A DNA stretch of 64,000 nucleotides from an uncultured Selenomonadaceae bacterium (GCA_905234175.1 CAJOGX010000006.1:17585-81584); one strand, 5' to 3'. Shown: positions 34,796-44,334, counted from the first letter of the stretch. Numbers and translations are program-made. Notes: a model not told the origin generated them from the sequence alone.

Positions 34796-35920
34796 TCAAC
34801 GCCCGCGATTATTTTTTGGCGCAGGACGCTGAACCGCAATTTGTTTTTTAATTCCGCGCTCGATTTTGCTTAGCTTTTCCACGTCGTCCGCAGTCACGAG
34901 AGTTATCGCCGTGCCGGATTCGCCAGCGCGGCCGGTACGCCCAATCCTGTGCACGTAAGTTTCCACGTCGCGCGGAACGTCGTAGCTGATAACGTGCGTG
35001 ACGCCTTCCACGTCGAGCCCGCGCGCCGCAATGTCCGTCGCAACCAGAATCTGAATTTCAGCGCTGCGGAATTTTTTCATGACGAAATTTCTCTGCTGCT
35101 GCGTCAAATCGCCGTGCAGTTCCTCGACTTCAAATTTCTGCTTCGCCAGTTCCAGCGCGAGATACGCCGCAGTTTCCTTTTTGCCGCAGAAAACTATTGC
35201 AAGATATGGATTTTCCTCGCGCAGAATTTCTACCAGCCGCGCGAATTTTTTTTCAGCGTTCACCTTAACGACAACCTGGCTGATATTTTCCAGCGTGACG
35301 GTTTTCGCCTCTACGAAAATTTCTTTGGGACTGCTAAGAAAATCCGCCGCCAGCTGCCGAATGCGCGCAGGCATCGTCGCCGAACAGAGAATTATCTGCC
35401 GGTCAGCCGCCGTTTCGCGCAGGAGATTTTCTACGTCTTCGATAAAGCCCAGCTTCAAAAGTTCGTCCGCCTCGTCAACGATAACTTTGTTGACATTTTT
35501 CAGCTGAATCGTGCCGCGCTTAACGTGGTCTAAAAGCCTGCCTGGCGTCCCGATTATCAGCTGAGGAATGCGCCGGAGTTTTTCTTTCTGCCGCTCAATA
35601 TCCTGCCCGCCGCAAATTAAAATACTGTCGAGTTCCAGCACGTCACAAAGTCCCGCCGCAACTTTTGAAATCTGCGTGGCAAGTTCCCGCGTCGGCGCAA
35701 TTATCAATTCCTGCGCGACGGGAATTTTTTTTATGCGTTCGAGCGTCGGCAGTAAAAATGCCAAAGTTTTGCCCGTGCCGGTTTTCGCCTGTACCACCAA
35801 ATCTTTTCCGGCGCGCGCCTGCGGAATTACCCGCTCCTGTACCGGCGTCGGCTCAGAAATTCCCTGCCGCTTCAAAACTTCGCAGACCGCCGCGCTGACT
35901 TTCAATTCTTCAAAATTCAT
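34796..35920 (-). CDS. DEAD-box ATP-dependent RNA helicase
   Basis: A compact 374-residue RNA helicase consisting of the two RecA-like domains and only a short basic tail. Motifs in order: Q motif with TPVQERVIP, motif I AKTGTGKT (45-52), PTREL, TPGRLL, DEAD (149-152), SAT, ATDIAARGLD and HRIGRTGRAG. It unwinds short RNA duplexes, for example in ribosome assembly or decay; lack of an extended C-terminal domain prevents naming the subtype. The ATG lies 4 bases after the methionine aminopeptidase stop. Confidence 0.95.
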   Translation of the reverse strand: MNFEELKVSAAVCEVLKRQGISEPTPVQERVIPQARAGKDLVVQAKTGTGKTLAFLLPTLERIKKIPVAQELIIAPTRELATQISKVAAGLCDVLELDSILICGGQDIERQKEKLRRIPQLIIGTPGRLLDHVKRGTIQLKNVNKVIVDEADELLKLGFIEDVENLLRETAADRQIILCSATMPARIRQLAADFLSSPKEIFVEAKTVTLENISQVVVKVNAEKKFARLVEILREENPYLAIVFCGKKETAAYLALELAKQKFEVEELHGDLTQQQRNFVMKKFRSAEIQILVATDIAARGLDVEGVTHVISYDVPRDVETYVHRIGRTGRAGESGTAITLVTADDVEKLSKIERGIKKQIAVQRPAPKNNRGR

Positions 35921-35924
35921 AATC

Positions 35925-36833
35925 TCAACTCGCTAAAACTTCGTTGCCGGTTTCGGTGATAAGAATCGTCTTTTCCCACTGCGCCGAGAGACTGCCGTCC
36001 TTCGTGCGAACCGTCCAGCCGTCGTCCTTATCGGTGGTGACCTGCTTTTTACCGGCGTTAATCATCGGCTCAACGGTAATGCTCATGCCAGGGACGAGCA
36101 ACATTCCCGTGCCCGCCTTGCAATCGTGGCTGACGAAGGGCTCAAGGTGAAAATCCTTGCCGCAGCCGTGCCCGCCCAAATCCGTCACGACAGAAAATCC
36201 ATTCGCCTTAGCGAGCTTACCGCAAGCCGCGCCAATGTCTCCGACGAAACTCCACGGCTTAGCGGCGGCGATACCGACTTCCATAATTTCGCGCGTGACT
36301 TCGATTAACTTTTTCGCCTCGGCAGAAATTTCGCCGACCCAGAACATGCGCGACGCGTCAGCAAAGTAGCCGTCCAAATCCGTCGTTATGTCGACGTTCA
36401 GAATATCGCCGTCCTTGAGAATTTCGCCGCGCGAAGGAATGCCGTGGCAGACGACGTTGTTTACCGAAATGCAAATGCTCTTCGGGAAGCCTTCAAAGCC
36501 GAGGCAGCTGGGGTGCGCGCCGTGGCTGACGATAAATTCGTGAACCGCGTCGTTAATTTCCAGCGTGCTTATTCCCGCCTTCACGAGCGTGCCAGCCAAA
36601 TCCAGCGCGCCGGTATTTATCACTGCCGCCCGCTTAATCCCAGCAACGTCGGCTTCGTTGTTAATAATTCTGTGCGGCGGGCGAATCTGGCTTTTCGTAA
36701 TGTCAAACTTAATCGCGTCAATCCGCTCGTCAAATTCAAGGTGGCACTTTTTGTATTTCTTACCGCTGCCGCACCAGCAAAGTTCGTTCCTCTTCACGAG
36801 GGCAATCATCTCCCTGAAAAAATTTCCAATCAT
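35925..36833 (-). CDS. map: Methionine aminopeptidase with N-terminal SEC-C zinc motif
   Basis: A 302-residue type I methionine aminopeptidase, which removes the initiator methionine from new proteins. An N-terminal SEC-C-like zinc motif (Cys19, Cys21, Cys30, His31 in NELCWCGSGKKYKKCH) probably guides it to the ribosome or SecA. The metal-binding catalytic residues are in NVDITTDLDGYFAD, GHGCGKDFH and VEPM. The ATG overlaps the previous gene's stop (ATGA), so translation is coupled; Met9 is an alternative start next to AGGGAG. Confidence 0.95.
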   Translation of the reverse strand: MIGNFFREMIALVKRNELCWCGSGKKYKKCHLEFDERIDAIKFDITKSQIRPPHRIINNEADVAGIKRAAVINTGALDLAGTLVKAGISTLEINDAVHEFIVSHGAHPSCLGFEGFPKSICISVNNVVCHGIPSRGEILKDGDILNVDITTDLDGYFADASRMFWVGEISAEAKKLIEVTREIMEVGIAAAKPWSFVGDIGAACGKLAKANGFSVVTDLGGHGCGKDFHLEPFVSHDCKAGTGMLLVPGMSITVEPMINAGKKQVTTDKDDGWTVRTKDGSLSAQWEKTILITETGNEVLAS

Positions 36834-37756
36834 TTCTGCGCGTAAAGCTGCAGGAGCGTGGCGGCGAACGGCGCGTTCTGCGCGAAAGCCGGTGCCAGCG
36901 CCTGCGATATTTCTGCGTGCGATTTTTTCTGCAGAATCGGCTCGACGTAACTCCTGAGCGTGTGCCGCGTCCAGAATCTCAAAACGTCCGCCGTAAACTC
37001 CGCGTCACCGAGCGGCGAAAGTTTTTCCGAAATGTGTTCGTGGAGTTCAAGGATCGACTGCAGATTTCTGGCAAGTCGCGCGGGGTTTTGCGTCGTAGAA
37101 TCTGCGTGCGCCCGCCAGATGTAAAACGGCTCCGCAACTTTGAAAATTTTTTCCGTCGCGCAGATAACGTCGAAGTTGAAGAATACATCTTCCGCTACTT
37201 CCGCTGGAAATTTTATCCCTTTCGCCAGCAGAAATTCCCGCCGGTACAGGAAAAGCCACGGCGCGATATGCATTCCGCCGCGCAAAAATTCCTGGTAAAC
37301 GCGCGTCTGCAAATCCGCTGAGACCGCCGAATTTCGCGTTCCACGCAAGTCCAGTTTTATTTCGTCAGCGTTCGGAGCGTCAAGATTTTCCGACTCGTAC
37401 CACCTCGTTGCGGTCACCGCGTCGGCAGAATTTTTTTCCGCCGCCTCAACCAGAATTTCCAGCCCGCGCTCCAGTAAAACGTCGTCGTCGTCCATGAAGT
37501 AAACGTATTCGCCCTTCGCCGCGTCAAATCCAACGTTCCGCGTCGCGCCAGGCGTTCCCAAATTTTTTTTGTTCCGCAGAATTGTTATCCGCGCGTCCTC
37601 AAAACTTTCCGCTACCGCCAGCGTCCCGTCCGTCGAACAGTCGTCCACCAATATCAGCTCGAAATCTTTGAACGTCTGCCCAAGCACCGACTGCACGCTC
37701 AGTTCCAAAAATTTTTCGGCGTTGTAAAGCGGCATAACTACCGAAACTTTCGCCAA
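36830..37756 (-). CDS. Family 2 glycosyltransferase
   Basis: A 308-residue GT-A fold glycosyltransferase starting KVSVVMPLYNAEKFLE, with the nucleotide-sugar aspartate in LILVDDCSTDGT and the metal-binding DDD in YVYFMDDDDVLLERG. It probably adds a sugar to a lipid- or surface-linked glycan, but donor and acceptor are unknown. I use TTG at 37756, eight bases after GAGGGG; the longer open frame runs through two promoters and reads poorly. It is the first gene of a minus-strand operon continuing into map. Confidence 0.88.
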   Translation of the reverse strand: MAKVSVVMPLYNAEKFLELSVQSVLGQTFKDFELILVDDCSTDGTLAVAESFEDARITILRNKKNLGTPGATRNVGFDAAKGEYVYFMDDDDVLLERGLEILVEAAEKNSADAVTATRWYESENLDAPNADEIKLDLRGTRNSAVSADLQTRVYQEFLRGGMHIAPWLFLYRREFLLAKGIKFPAEVAEDVFFNFDVICATEKIFKVAEPFYIWRAHADSTTQNPARLARNLQSILELHEHISEKLSPLGDAEFTADVLRFWTRHTLRSYVEPILQKKSHAEISQALAPAFAQNAPFAATLLQLYAQK

Positions 37757-37781
37757 TAAAATCACCCCTCGTTCCAAAAAT

Positions 37782-37810
37782 ATTTTAGCCCGCGCCAGCG
37801 AAATTGTAAA
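37782..37810 (-). promoter_or_regulatory. Promoter for the glycosyltransferase-map-helicase operon
   Basis: On the minus strand TTTACA (37810-37805) and TAAAAT (37787-37782) are 17 bases apart, 26 bases before the TTG start. Confidence 0.7.
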
Positions 37811-37818
37811 GCCAATTC

Positions 37819-37847
37819 TTGACACTGCCGCCGCGTTGTTATATATT
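37819..37847 (+). promoter_or_regulatory. Promoter for the cell-wall recycling operon
   Basis: A perfect -35 TTGACA (37819-37824) and TATATT (37842-37847) with a 17-base spacer, 65 bases upstream of the deacetylase ATG. It lies back to back with the divergent glycosyltransferase promoter. Confidence 0.8.
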
Positions 37848-37911
37848 ATCGCAAATTGGAAATGAAAATTTACTGAAAGAGTTTTTGGGGGGATTGAGGG
37901 GGAAATCTTAA

Positions 37912-38748
37912 ATGAAGCGGCTGTTAATATTTTTAGTGTTGCTGATTGTGGCGGCTGGCTCATACATTTCGTGGCTGTTCCAGCGCGATTCGGACGGCGT
38001 GCCGATTCTGACTTATTATCAGGTGAACGACATCGACCAAGATTCTCACACGCTGACGGTGGAGCAGTTCGACGCGCAGATGAAATATCTCGTCGACAAC
38101 GGCTACAACGTTTTGACGCCGACGGAACTTTTGGACGCGTGGCAGAGCGGCGGCGACGTTCCCAGAAAGCCGGTGGTTATAACTTTCGACGACGGCCACA
38201 TTGACGCCTACAAAAACGTTTTCCCGATTCTGCAGAAGTACAACCTCCGCGCGACTTTTTTTATCACGACGGATTTTATCAACCTGTACCCGAATTATCT
38301 GACGTGGGAGCAGATTCGCGAAATGCAGGCGAGCGGCCTTGTTGACATCGAAAGCCACACGCTAAATCACCGGCTGCTGACGGAAATTCGGTCGCGGGAC
38401 AAAATCTGGGATCAGCTCTACGGCTCGCGGCAGGCGATTGAATGGTATTTGAAAAAACCGGCGAACTTCATCGCGTACCCTGGCGGGAGGTATTCGCTGG
38501 AGACGGAAGCAATTTCAAAGGAGGCGGGATACCGCGCGGCTTTCACGACGGATTACGGTCTGGCGCTCAACGAGCCGGACGCGTACGTTTTCGACAGGAT
38601 ACAGATTTTCGGCGCAAATTCGCACACGCTGCTAAGATTCAAAATGCGGCTGAACGGCGCGCCGATAATCGCTCCGCTGACGCGAATGAAAGAGCGCATT
38701 GCTAATGACGGCAACCCCGAAGTCGCAGATTTAATCTGGATACCGTGA
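37912..38748 (+). CDS. Polysaccharide deacetylase family protein, membrane anchored or secreted
   Basis: A 278-residue protein with an uncleaved-looking N-terminal hydrophobic helix (about 3-23) followed by a NodB-type carbohydrate esterase 4 domain. The metal and catalytic residues are in [10 protein letters not shown], and ESHTLNHR supplies the histidine pair. Such enzymes remove N-acetyl groups from peptidoglycan or exopolysaccharide, and its position before murQ and mupG suggests a wall substrate. GAGGGGGAA precedes the ATG. The last codons overlap the region used as the ribosome site of murQ. Confidence 0.88.
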   Translation: MKRLLIFLVLLIVAAGSYISWLFQRDSDGVPILTYYQVNDIDQDSHTLTVEQFDAQMKYLVDNGYNVLTPTELLDAWQSGGDVPRKPVVITFDDGHIDAYKNVFPILQKYNLRATFFITTDFINLYPNYLTWEQIREMQASGLVDIESHTLNHRLLTEIRSRDKIWDQLYGSRQAIEWYLKKPANFIAYPGGRYSLETEAISKEAGYRAAFTTDYGLALNEPDAYVFDRIQIFGANSHTLLRFKMRLNGAPIIAPLTRMKERIANDGNPEVADLIWIP

Positions 38749-38759
38749 GGCGAATCGAT

Positions 38760-39587
38760 ATGAATTTTGGAAACCTTGACACTGAAAAGCGCAACCCCGC
38801 GACCGCCAATATCGACAGGTGTTCGACGCTCGAAATGGTCAAAATAATCAACGACGAAGATAAAAAAGTTGCGCTGGCTGTCGAAAAAGTTCTGCCGCAA
38901 ATCGCAGGCGCTGTCGATTTAATCGCGCAGAAAATTTCAGGCGGCGGGCGGCTTTTCTACATTGGCGCGGGCACTTCCGGCAGACTGGGCGTCCTCGACG
39001 CGTCCGAATGTCCCCCAACTTTCGGCGTCGAAGCGGAGCTTGTTCAGGGAATTATCGCGGGTGGAAATTTCGCGCTGACAAACGCCGTTGAAGGTGCCGA
39101 AGACGATACCAGCGCCGCCGCCACCGACCTTGACGCCAGAAATTTTTCCGCCGCTGATGTTTTAGTTGGCATCGCAACTTCCGGCCGCACGCCCTACGTG
39201 CTCAGCGCGATTGAATACGCAAAAAAAATTGGCGCCGCTACCGTCGGAATTTCCTGCGTCGAAAATTCTGCGCTCGCCAAAATCGTCGACCTCGCAATTA
39301 CGCCAGTTACCGGCGCCGAAGTTATCACCGGCTCCACGCGCCTCAAAGCCGGCACCGCTACAAAACTCGTGCTGAATACGCTGACAACCGGCGCTATGAT
39401 TCGCCTCGGCAAAGTTTACGGCAACCTTATGGTCGACGTTCGCGCCACGAATGACAAACTTCGAGACCGCGCCCGCAGAATCGTCGTCGCCGCTACGAAC
39501 TGCACGGACGCGCAGGCTGTCGACGCGCTCAGCCGCTGCAACGGCCACGCCAAAAGCGCCATCGATTTTTTAAAGTCAAATCGTTAG
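38760..39587 (+). CDS. murQ: N-acetylmuramic acid 6-phosphate etherase
   Basis: A 275-residue SIS-fold enzyme that splits MurNAc 6-phosphate into GlcNAc 6-phosphate and D-lactate during peptidoglycan recycling. The family signature [21 protein letters not shown] and the catalytic-acid region EGAEDD are present. The C-terminus is somewhat shorter than in E. coli MurQ (298 residues). I chose the ATG at 38760, preceded by GAGGCG, rather than a GTG five codons earlier. It is followed 12 bases later by mupG. Confidence 0.94.
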   Translation: MNFGNLDTEKRNPATANIDRCSTLEMVKIINDEDKKVALAVEKVLPQIAGAVDLIAQKISGGGRLFYIGAGTSGRLGVLDASECPPTFGVEAELVQGIIAGGNFALTNAVEGAEDDTSAAATDLDARNFSAADVLVGIATSGRTPYVLSAIEYAKKIGAATVGISCVENSALAKIVDLAITPVTGAEVITGSTRLKAGTATKLVLNTLTTGAMIRLGKVYGNLMVDVRATNDKLRDRARRIVVAATNCTDAQAVDALSRCNGHAKSAIDFLKSNR

Positions 39588-39599
39588 AGGGGAGACAAA

Positions 39600-40649
39600 A
39601 TGCAAAATGGAATTTCTGTTTACGCGGGAATTGGCTACAAAATAGGCGAAAACCTTTCGCTCATTCAGACGGCGGCTGAACTTGGGCTGAAGAAAGTTTT
39701 CACCTCGACGCACATTCCCGAATCGCTCAAAGACGCCGACAATTTTTTCAACGACTTCGCGGAAATCGTGGCCGCCGCCGCAACCCACGGCTTTGAAATT
39801 ATTCTTGACGTTAATCCCGAAAATATTGCGGAGTTCGATTTGGACGGGCTGATTCTGCGGCTCGACGACGGTTTCAATCCCGCGCAGATTGTCGAGCTCA
39901 GCAAAAAGCGAAAAGTTCAACTGAACGCGTCGACCGTGACCAGCGAATTTCTCACGACGCTTTTAAATCTCGGCGCTGACTTCAAAAACATTTCGGCGCT
40001 GCACAATTTTTATCCGCAGGTTCACACGGGCCTGGACACGTACTTTTTCACGGAGCAGAACAAGCTGCTGCACGATTTTGAAATTGAAGTCGGCGCGTTC
40101 GTGCCCACGCTCGACGGCAAGCGGCGGCCACCTTTCGGCGAGGGGTTACCGACCGTTGAAGACTGCCGCGACTTCACAACTGATTTGGCGGCGAGATTCA
40201 TGGCGGCGCTCAGCACTGATTTTATTATCGTTGGCGACGGGCTACCGACCGAAGAGGAATGCAAGGCGCTGGCGAACATTCGCGAAGACGAAGTTGTTAT
40301 GCGCGCGCGGCTTTTGACTGACGACAAAACGAGCATTGACCTTTTGAACAACAGCTTTACGCGCCGCCCTGACGTTTCCAAGTCCGTGATTCGCGCGGTA
40401 GAAGGACGCCAGTTCCTGAAAAATTCCGGCGGCACGATTGAGCCCGACGGCTTTCCGGTTGAGCGAAGTTTCGGCGACGTGACGATTGCCAACGACCATT
40501 TCGGGCGCTACGCCGGCGAAGTTCAAATAGTCGATAACAATTTACCGGCAGATTCGCGCGTGAACACCGTCGCCAAAATTATCGAGGAAGAAATTTTTTT
40601 AACCAGCTACATCCGCCCGCGCCAGAAATTTTCACTAAGATTTATTTGA
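39600..40649 (+). CDS. mupG: MupG-like 6-phospho-N-acetylmuramidase (DUF871 family)
   Basis: A 349-residue TIM-barrel protein of the DUF871 family. The Staphylococcus member MupG hydrolyses phosphorylated MurNAc-GlcNAc inside the cell and is encoded with murQ, as here. Recognisable pieces are the N-terminal GISVYAGIGYKIGENL, HNFYPQVHTGLD and the C-terminal VDNNLPADSRVN. It would feed MurQ with MurNAc 6-phosphate. AGGGGAG precedes the ATG. The disaccharide PTS transporter MurP is not adjacent. Confidence 0.9.
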   Translation: MQNGISVYAGIGYKIGENLSLIQTAAELGLKKVFTSTHIPESLKDADNFFNDFAEIVAAAATHGFEIILDVNPENIAEFDLDGLILRLDDGFNPAQIVELSKKRKVQLNASTVTSEFLTTLLNLGADFKNISALHNFYPQVHTGLDTYFFTEQNKLLHDFEIEVGAFVPTLDGKRRPPFGEGLPTVEDCRDFTTDLAARFMAALSTDFIIVGDGLPTEEECKALANIREDEVVMRARLLTDDKTSIDLLNNSFTRRPDVSKSVIRAVEGRQFLKNSGGTIEPDGFPVERSFGDVTIANDHFGRYAGEVQIVDNNLPADSRVNTVAKIIEEEIFLTSYIRPRQKFSLRFI

Positions 40650-40664
40650 AGTGGAGGACTGGCG

Positions 40665-41435
40665 ATGAAAAAAAATGCGTTTGCTTTAACTTTGATTTTA
40701 GTTTTTATCTGCACTCATAGCTTCGCCTCGCCGACGCTTTCGCTCAACGATAAGGGAAAAGACGTTTTGACGTTACAGAAAAAATTGTACGTTATCGGCT
40801 ACGAAATTACCGAACTCGACGGGGAATTTGGCGAAGAAACTCAGCGCGCGGTCTCCGAATTTCAAGAGGACAACGATTTGACCGTGACCGGCGTCGTTAC
40901 CAACGCAACCTGGCGCGCGCTCCAAAAAGCTAAGCCCGTCAAGGGCAGGAAAATTTCCGACCTGAAAATGGTTGACATAAATACGCTGGAAAAGCCCAGG
41001 CCGAAGCCGGTGGAAATTGTTACCGGCGACGAAGTTGTTCCCTACGGCGAAACTTTCATCACCGTCGAGGAGGGCGAGGCGATTGTTGCCAGCGCGAAGG
41101 AATTTATTGGCGTCCCGTACGTTTTCGGCGGCACGACGCCCAGCGGCTTTGACTGCTCCGGCTTCCTGCAGTACGTTTTCCGGCAGAACGGCTACGAAAT
41201 TCCACGGCTGGCGGACGAACAATTTTTGCTCGGCGTCTCCGCCAAGACTTCGCAGCTGAACGTTGGCGATTTAGTTTTCTTTTCGACGTACATGGAAGGC
41301 GCCTCGCACTGCGGCTTTTACGTTGGCGACGGAAATTTCCTGCACACTTCTTCAAGCAAGGGCGTGCGAATTGATTCTCTCAGCAATGTTTACTGGAAAC
41401 CGAAATTTCTGGGCGGGCGGAAAATTACCTACTGA
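40665..41435 (+). CDS. Secreted NlpC/P60 peptidoglycan endopeptidase with PG-binding domain
   Basis: A 256-residue exported protein: signal peptide (about 1-21, ending SFA), a peptidoglycan-binding domain type 1 (about 28-90), a linker, and an NlpC/P60 cysteine peptidase domain with Cys164 (FDCSGF), His215 (SHCGFYVG) and His227 (FLHTSS) as the catalytic set. It cuts cell-wall stem peptides. It follows mupG by 15 bases with AGTGGAGG as ribosome site, completing a small wall-turnover operon. Confidence 0.93.
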   Translation: MKKNAFALTLILVFICTHSFASPTLSLNDKGKDVLTLQKKLYVIGYEITELDGEFGEETQRAVSEFQEDNDLTVTGVVTNATWRALQKAKPVKGRKISDLKMVDINTLEKPRPKPVEIVTGDEVVPYGETFITVEEGEAIVASAKEFIGVPYVFGGTTPSGFDCSGFLQYVFRQNGYEIPRLADEQFLLGVSAKTSQLNVGDLVFFSTYMEGASHCGFYVGDGNFLHTSSSKGVRIDSLSNVYWKPKFLGGRKITY

Positions 41436-41439
41436 AAAT

Positions 41440-41466
41440 GTTTCACGGAGATTTTTCACGTGAAAC
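41440..41466. other. Inverted repeat GTTTCACG / CGTGAAAC
   Basis: An 8-bp hairpin (41440-41447 with 41459-41466) lies just after the NlpC/P60 stop; another GTGAAAC follows at 41472-41478. It may act as a terminator or a protein-binding site. The plus-strand T-run after the stem is short, so termination is only a possibility. Confidence 0.4.
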
Positions 41467-41484
41467 TTTGCGTGAAACAAAAAA

Positions 41485-41556
41485 TGCGCTCGGCGGGAAT
41501 CGAACCCACGCTTTCAGCTCCGGAGGCTAACGTCCTATCCACTGGACTACGAGCGC
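41485..41556 (-). tRNA. tRNA-Arg (anticodon CCG)
   Basis: The minus strand folds into a standard cloverleaf: a 7-bp acceptor stem (GCGCTCG with CGAGCGC), a D arm containing AGTGGATA, anticodon stem TTAGC/GCTGA with loop CTCCGGA giving anticodon CCG, and a T arm with GTTCGATTC. CCA is not encoded. A T-run directly after the discriminator base probably terminates transcription. Confidence 0.95.
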
Positions 41557-41609
41557 TTAACAGGTTGTTACTTTAACACAAAACGGCGGAGCTGTCAAAT
41601 AAAAAAATA

Positions 41610-41637
41610 TTGCAAAGGCTGTGAAATGTGATAAAAT
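41610..41637 (+). promoter_or_regulatory. Promoter for mreB
   Basis: TTGCAA (41610-41615) and TAAAAT (41632-41637) are separated by 16 bases, 51 bases before the mreB ATG. Confidence 0.6.
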
Positions 41638-41687
41638 ATTTGAGCCGAAGAACAGGCATTTGGGTTACGAAGGGAGAATTTTTGTAG

Positions 41688-42725
41688 ATGTTTGGATTGT
41701 TTGGCGGCTCACGCGACATGGGCATTGACCTGGGCACTGCGAATACTCTCGTCCACGTCAAGGGCAAGGGAATAGTTCTACGCGAGCCCTCCGTCGTTGC
41801 GATAGAAAGGGATACCGGCGACGTTCTTGCGGTCGGCGACGAAGCTAAAAAAATGATTGGGCGCACGCCTGGCAATATCGTTGCGATTCGCCCGATGAAA
41901 GACGGCGTTATCGCGGATTTTGACGTGACGCAAAATATGCTGAAATATTTTATTCGCAAGGCGATGAATACCAAATCTTTCATACGCCCGCGCGTTGTGG
42001 TAGGCGTTCCCTCCGGCGTCACTGAAGTTGAAAAGCGCGCGGTTATCGACGCAGCTCAGCAGGCGGGCGCTCGTGAGGCTTACCTCATTGAAGAACCTAT
42101 GGCGGCGGCGATTGGCGCAGGTCTGCCGGTCGAGGAAGCCACGGGGAATATGGTCGTGGACATTGGCGGCGGCACCACGGAAATTGCTGTCATTTCGCTC
42201 GGCGGTATCGTCACCAGCCGTTCCATTCGCATTGGCGGCGACGAAATGGATTCGTCAATCGTGCAGTATATCAAAAAACTTTACAACCTGATGATTGGCG
42301 AGCGCACCGCTGAGGAAATTAAAATCAAAATCGGTACCGCGATTATGACGCCGAAAACTGAAAAGGAACTTGAAATTCGCGGGCGCGATTTAGTCAGCGG
42401 GCTGCCGAAAAATTTAACGATTAAGTCCACGGAAATTCGCGAGGCGCTGGCTGACCCCGTCGATAAAATTGTCAACGAGGTTAAGACGACGCTGGAACGC
42501 ACTCCGCCGGAACTCGCCGCTGACATTATGGATCACGGGATTATGATGACTGGCGGCGGCGCGCTGCTGGCGAATATCGATAAGCTCATTGCGACGGAAA
42601 CCGGAATGCCCGTCATGATTGCTGACGACCCGCTCAGCTGCGTCGGCGAAGGTACCGGCCGCTCGCTCGAAGATTTGAATTTACTCAAGCGCGTTGTTAT
42701 GACTTCCAAAAGATCAAGACAATGA
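41688..42725 (+). CDS. mreB: Rod shape-determining protein MreB
   Basis: A 345-residue bacterial actin that forms membrane-bound filaments guiding lateral wall synthesis. It begins with a short amphipathic MFGLFG segment and has actin-fold phosphate motifs [13 protein letters not shown] and [11 protein letters not shown] and the adenosine motif [19 protein letters not shown] precedes the ATG. The stop overlaps the mreC start (ATGA). Confidence 0.98.
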   Translation: MFGLFGGSRDMGIDLGTANTLVHVKGKGIVLREPSVVAIERDTGDVLAVGDEAKKMIGRTPGNIVAIRPMKDGVIADFDVTQNMLKYFIRKAMNTKSFIRPRVVVGVPSGVTEVEKRAVIDAAQQAGAREAYLIEEPMAAAIGAGLPVEEATGNMVVDIGGGTTEIAVISLGGIVTSRSIRIGGDEMDSSIVQYIKKLYNLMIGERTAEEIKIKIGTAIMTPKTEKELEIRGRDLVSGLPKNLTIKSTEIREALADPVDKIVNEVKTTLERTPPELAADIMDHGIMMTGGGALLANIDKLIATETGMPVMIADDPLSCVGEGTGRSLEDLNLLKRVVMTSKRSRQ

Positions 42726-43762
42726 TAGTCCGCAGCCGTAAACGAAAAGACAAGTCCAACGACAAGCTCGCCGCGATAGTTTTCCTGTTCCTGTTCGTGC
42801 TGGGCTCGGTTTTTTTAGTGGCGAAAAGCAACGTGCAAATTCCGGCGGCGGGCAAAACTCTCATGATGTTCCTGTCGCCGTTCCAGAACAGTTTTTCGTG
42901 GCTCGGCAGTCAGTTCACCGGCGTTAAAAATACTGTAACCGAAATTCAAAATCTCGAAGAAGAAAATAAAGCCCTGCGCGAGGAAGTTGAAGCTCTGCGC
43001 GCGCAAAATCTCAACGCGTCCGAATCCATTTCCGAAAATCAGCGGCTCCGTGCACTTTTGGGCTACAAGCAAAGCGCCACGCAGTTCGACCTTGTAGCCG
43101 CCAGCATTATCGGGCGCGAATCTGCAACCTGGTCGAGCGTCGTGCTGATTAATCGCGGAACTTTCGACGGCGTCGCTGATAACATGGCGGTCGTCACGGA
43201 GCTCGGGCTGGTCGGGCACGTCGTTGAAGCAGGAATCAATACTTCCAAAGTTCAGCTTTTACTTGACCCGCGTTCGTCCGTCGGCACTCTCGTTCAGCGC
43301 CCGGATTCGCGCGTTGCCGGTATCGTCGAGGGCGATATTAACAATCCGCAACAGCCGCAAATGGTAAACATTCCCAAGGACGCGAACGTTAAAGTCGGCG
43401 ATATGATTGTGACTTCCGGTTTCGGCGGCGTCTACCCGAAAGGAATTGTCGTCGGCAAAGTTCTGGAAATTCACAACGACGAGGGCGGGCTCCTGAAACA
43501 CGCCGTGCTGACAACTTCCGTCAACTTTGAAAAGCTCGAAGATGTCGCCGTGATTGTAAATTCGCGCGAAGCCCCGCCGGAGCCACTGCCTCCAGTCGTG
43601 CAGTCAAATTCCGCGCAGGCTGACCCCGCCGAGGCAGCGAAGCAGTTGCAAAAATCTAAGATGATTCAGCAGGAAGTTCAGTTGCAGGTTCGCCAGAAAC
43701 AGCAGCAACAGCTTGATGCAGCGCGCAAGCAACTTCAGCAGCAAAATTCCAGCGGTACGTGA
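42722..43762 (+). CDS. mreC: Rod shape-determining protein MreC
   Basis: A 346-residue bitopic membrane protein of the elongasome: a transmembrane helix (about 16-35), a coiled coil (about 60-100, [24 protein letters not shown]) and the periplasmic double beta-barrel domain (about 115-280). It has an unusual C-terminal tail of about 60 residues very rich in glutamine (with runs KQQQQL and LQQQN), beyond the conserved fold. It is translationally coupled to mreB. Confidence 0.95.
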   Translation: MIVRSRKRKDKSNDKLAAIVFLFLFVLGSVFLVAKSNVQIPAAGKTLMMFLSPFQNSFSWLGSQFTGVKNTVTEIQNLEEENKALREEVEALRAQNLNASESISENQRLRALLGYKQSATQFDLVAASIIGRESATWSSVVLINRGTFDGVADNMAVVTELGLVGHVVEAGINTSKVQLLLDPRSSVGTLVQRPDSRVAGIVEGDINNPQQPQMVNIPKDANVKVGDMIVTSGFGGVYPKGIVVGKVLEIHNDEGGLLKHAVLTTSVNFEKLEDVAVIVNSREAPPEPLPPVVQSNSAQADPAEAAKQLQKSKMIQQEVQLQVRQKQQQQLDAARKQLQQQNSSGT

Positions 43763-43809
43763 CGGCGAAAATTTCAGCTCAAAAAAATTTTCAGCGGAGG
43801 TACGGGACG

Positions 43810-44304
43810 TTGAAAATCGTTATCTCGTGGACAATCCTTATCGTTTTGATGTACACCCTGCAAACTTCCCTGCTACCGTTTTTCGACTACAACGGCGTCA
43901 GCGCGAATTTAATGCTGTTGCTGACGGTCTCGACGGCGTTTGTGTACGGGCACCGGCAGGGAATTTTGATGGGGCTGATAACGGGGACGCTGCAGGATTT
44001 TACCACGGGAAGTTTTTTCGGCTGCACGATTCTGAGCTACATGATAATCGCGCTGTTCTTCGGGAAGTTTTCCGACCGCTTTTTCAAGGAGCAGATTTTT
44101 TTCCCAATGCTGAGCGCGCCAATCGCGGCGATAATGCACTTTTTCATAATGACGGCGCTGCTTTTTCTGCTGGGCTACAGGATTGACGTGGTGCACACGA
44201 TTCAAACGATTCTGCAGCCGATGATAGTTTACCAGATAATTTTTTCGTGGATAGTTCACAAAATTGTTTACAGTTTTTACAAATTCACCGAGCGTCACGG
44301 CTAG
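43810..44304 (+). CDS. mreD: Rod shape-determining protein MreD
   Basis: A 164-residue membrane protein with about five hydrophobic helices, the third Mre component, between mreC and the PBP2 gene. The family look is given by QTSLLPFFDYNGVSANLMLLL and FGCTILSYMI. The TTG start is used because CGGAGG at 43795-43800 is well placed; the longer open frame overlaps the mreC end and has no site. Confidence 0.9.
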   Translation: MKIVISWTILIVLMYTLQTSLLPFFDYNGVSANLMLLLTVSTAFVYGHRQGILMGLITGTLQDFTTGSFFGCTILSYMIIALFFGKFSDRFFKEQIFFPMLSAPIAAIMHFFIMTALLFLLGYRIDVVHTIQTILQPMIVYQIIFSWIVHKIVYSFYKFTERHG

Positions 44305-44334
44305 AGCGTTTTGGTTGGCACCGAAACGTTTTTT
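44305..44334 (+). terminator. Terminator or attenuator between mreD and mrdA
   Basis: An 11-bp stem (44305-44315 with 44320-44330, loop TGGC, containing G-T pairs) is followed by a T-run. Because the next gene belongs to the same pathway, partial read-through is likely. Confidence 0.72.

Noticed and set aside
37757..37963. N-terminal extension of the glycosyltransferase by 69 codons
   Set aside because: It would run through both divergent promoters and has no glycosyltransferase character.
41436..41484. A terminator for the NlpC/P60 gene at the GTTTCACG inverted repeat
   Set aside because: The T-run after the stem is short and interrupted, so it is listed only as an inverted repeat.
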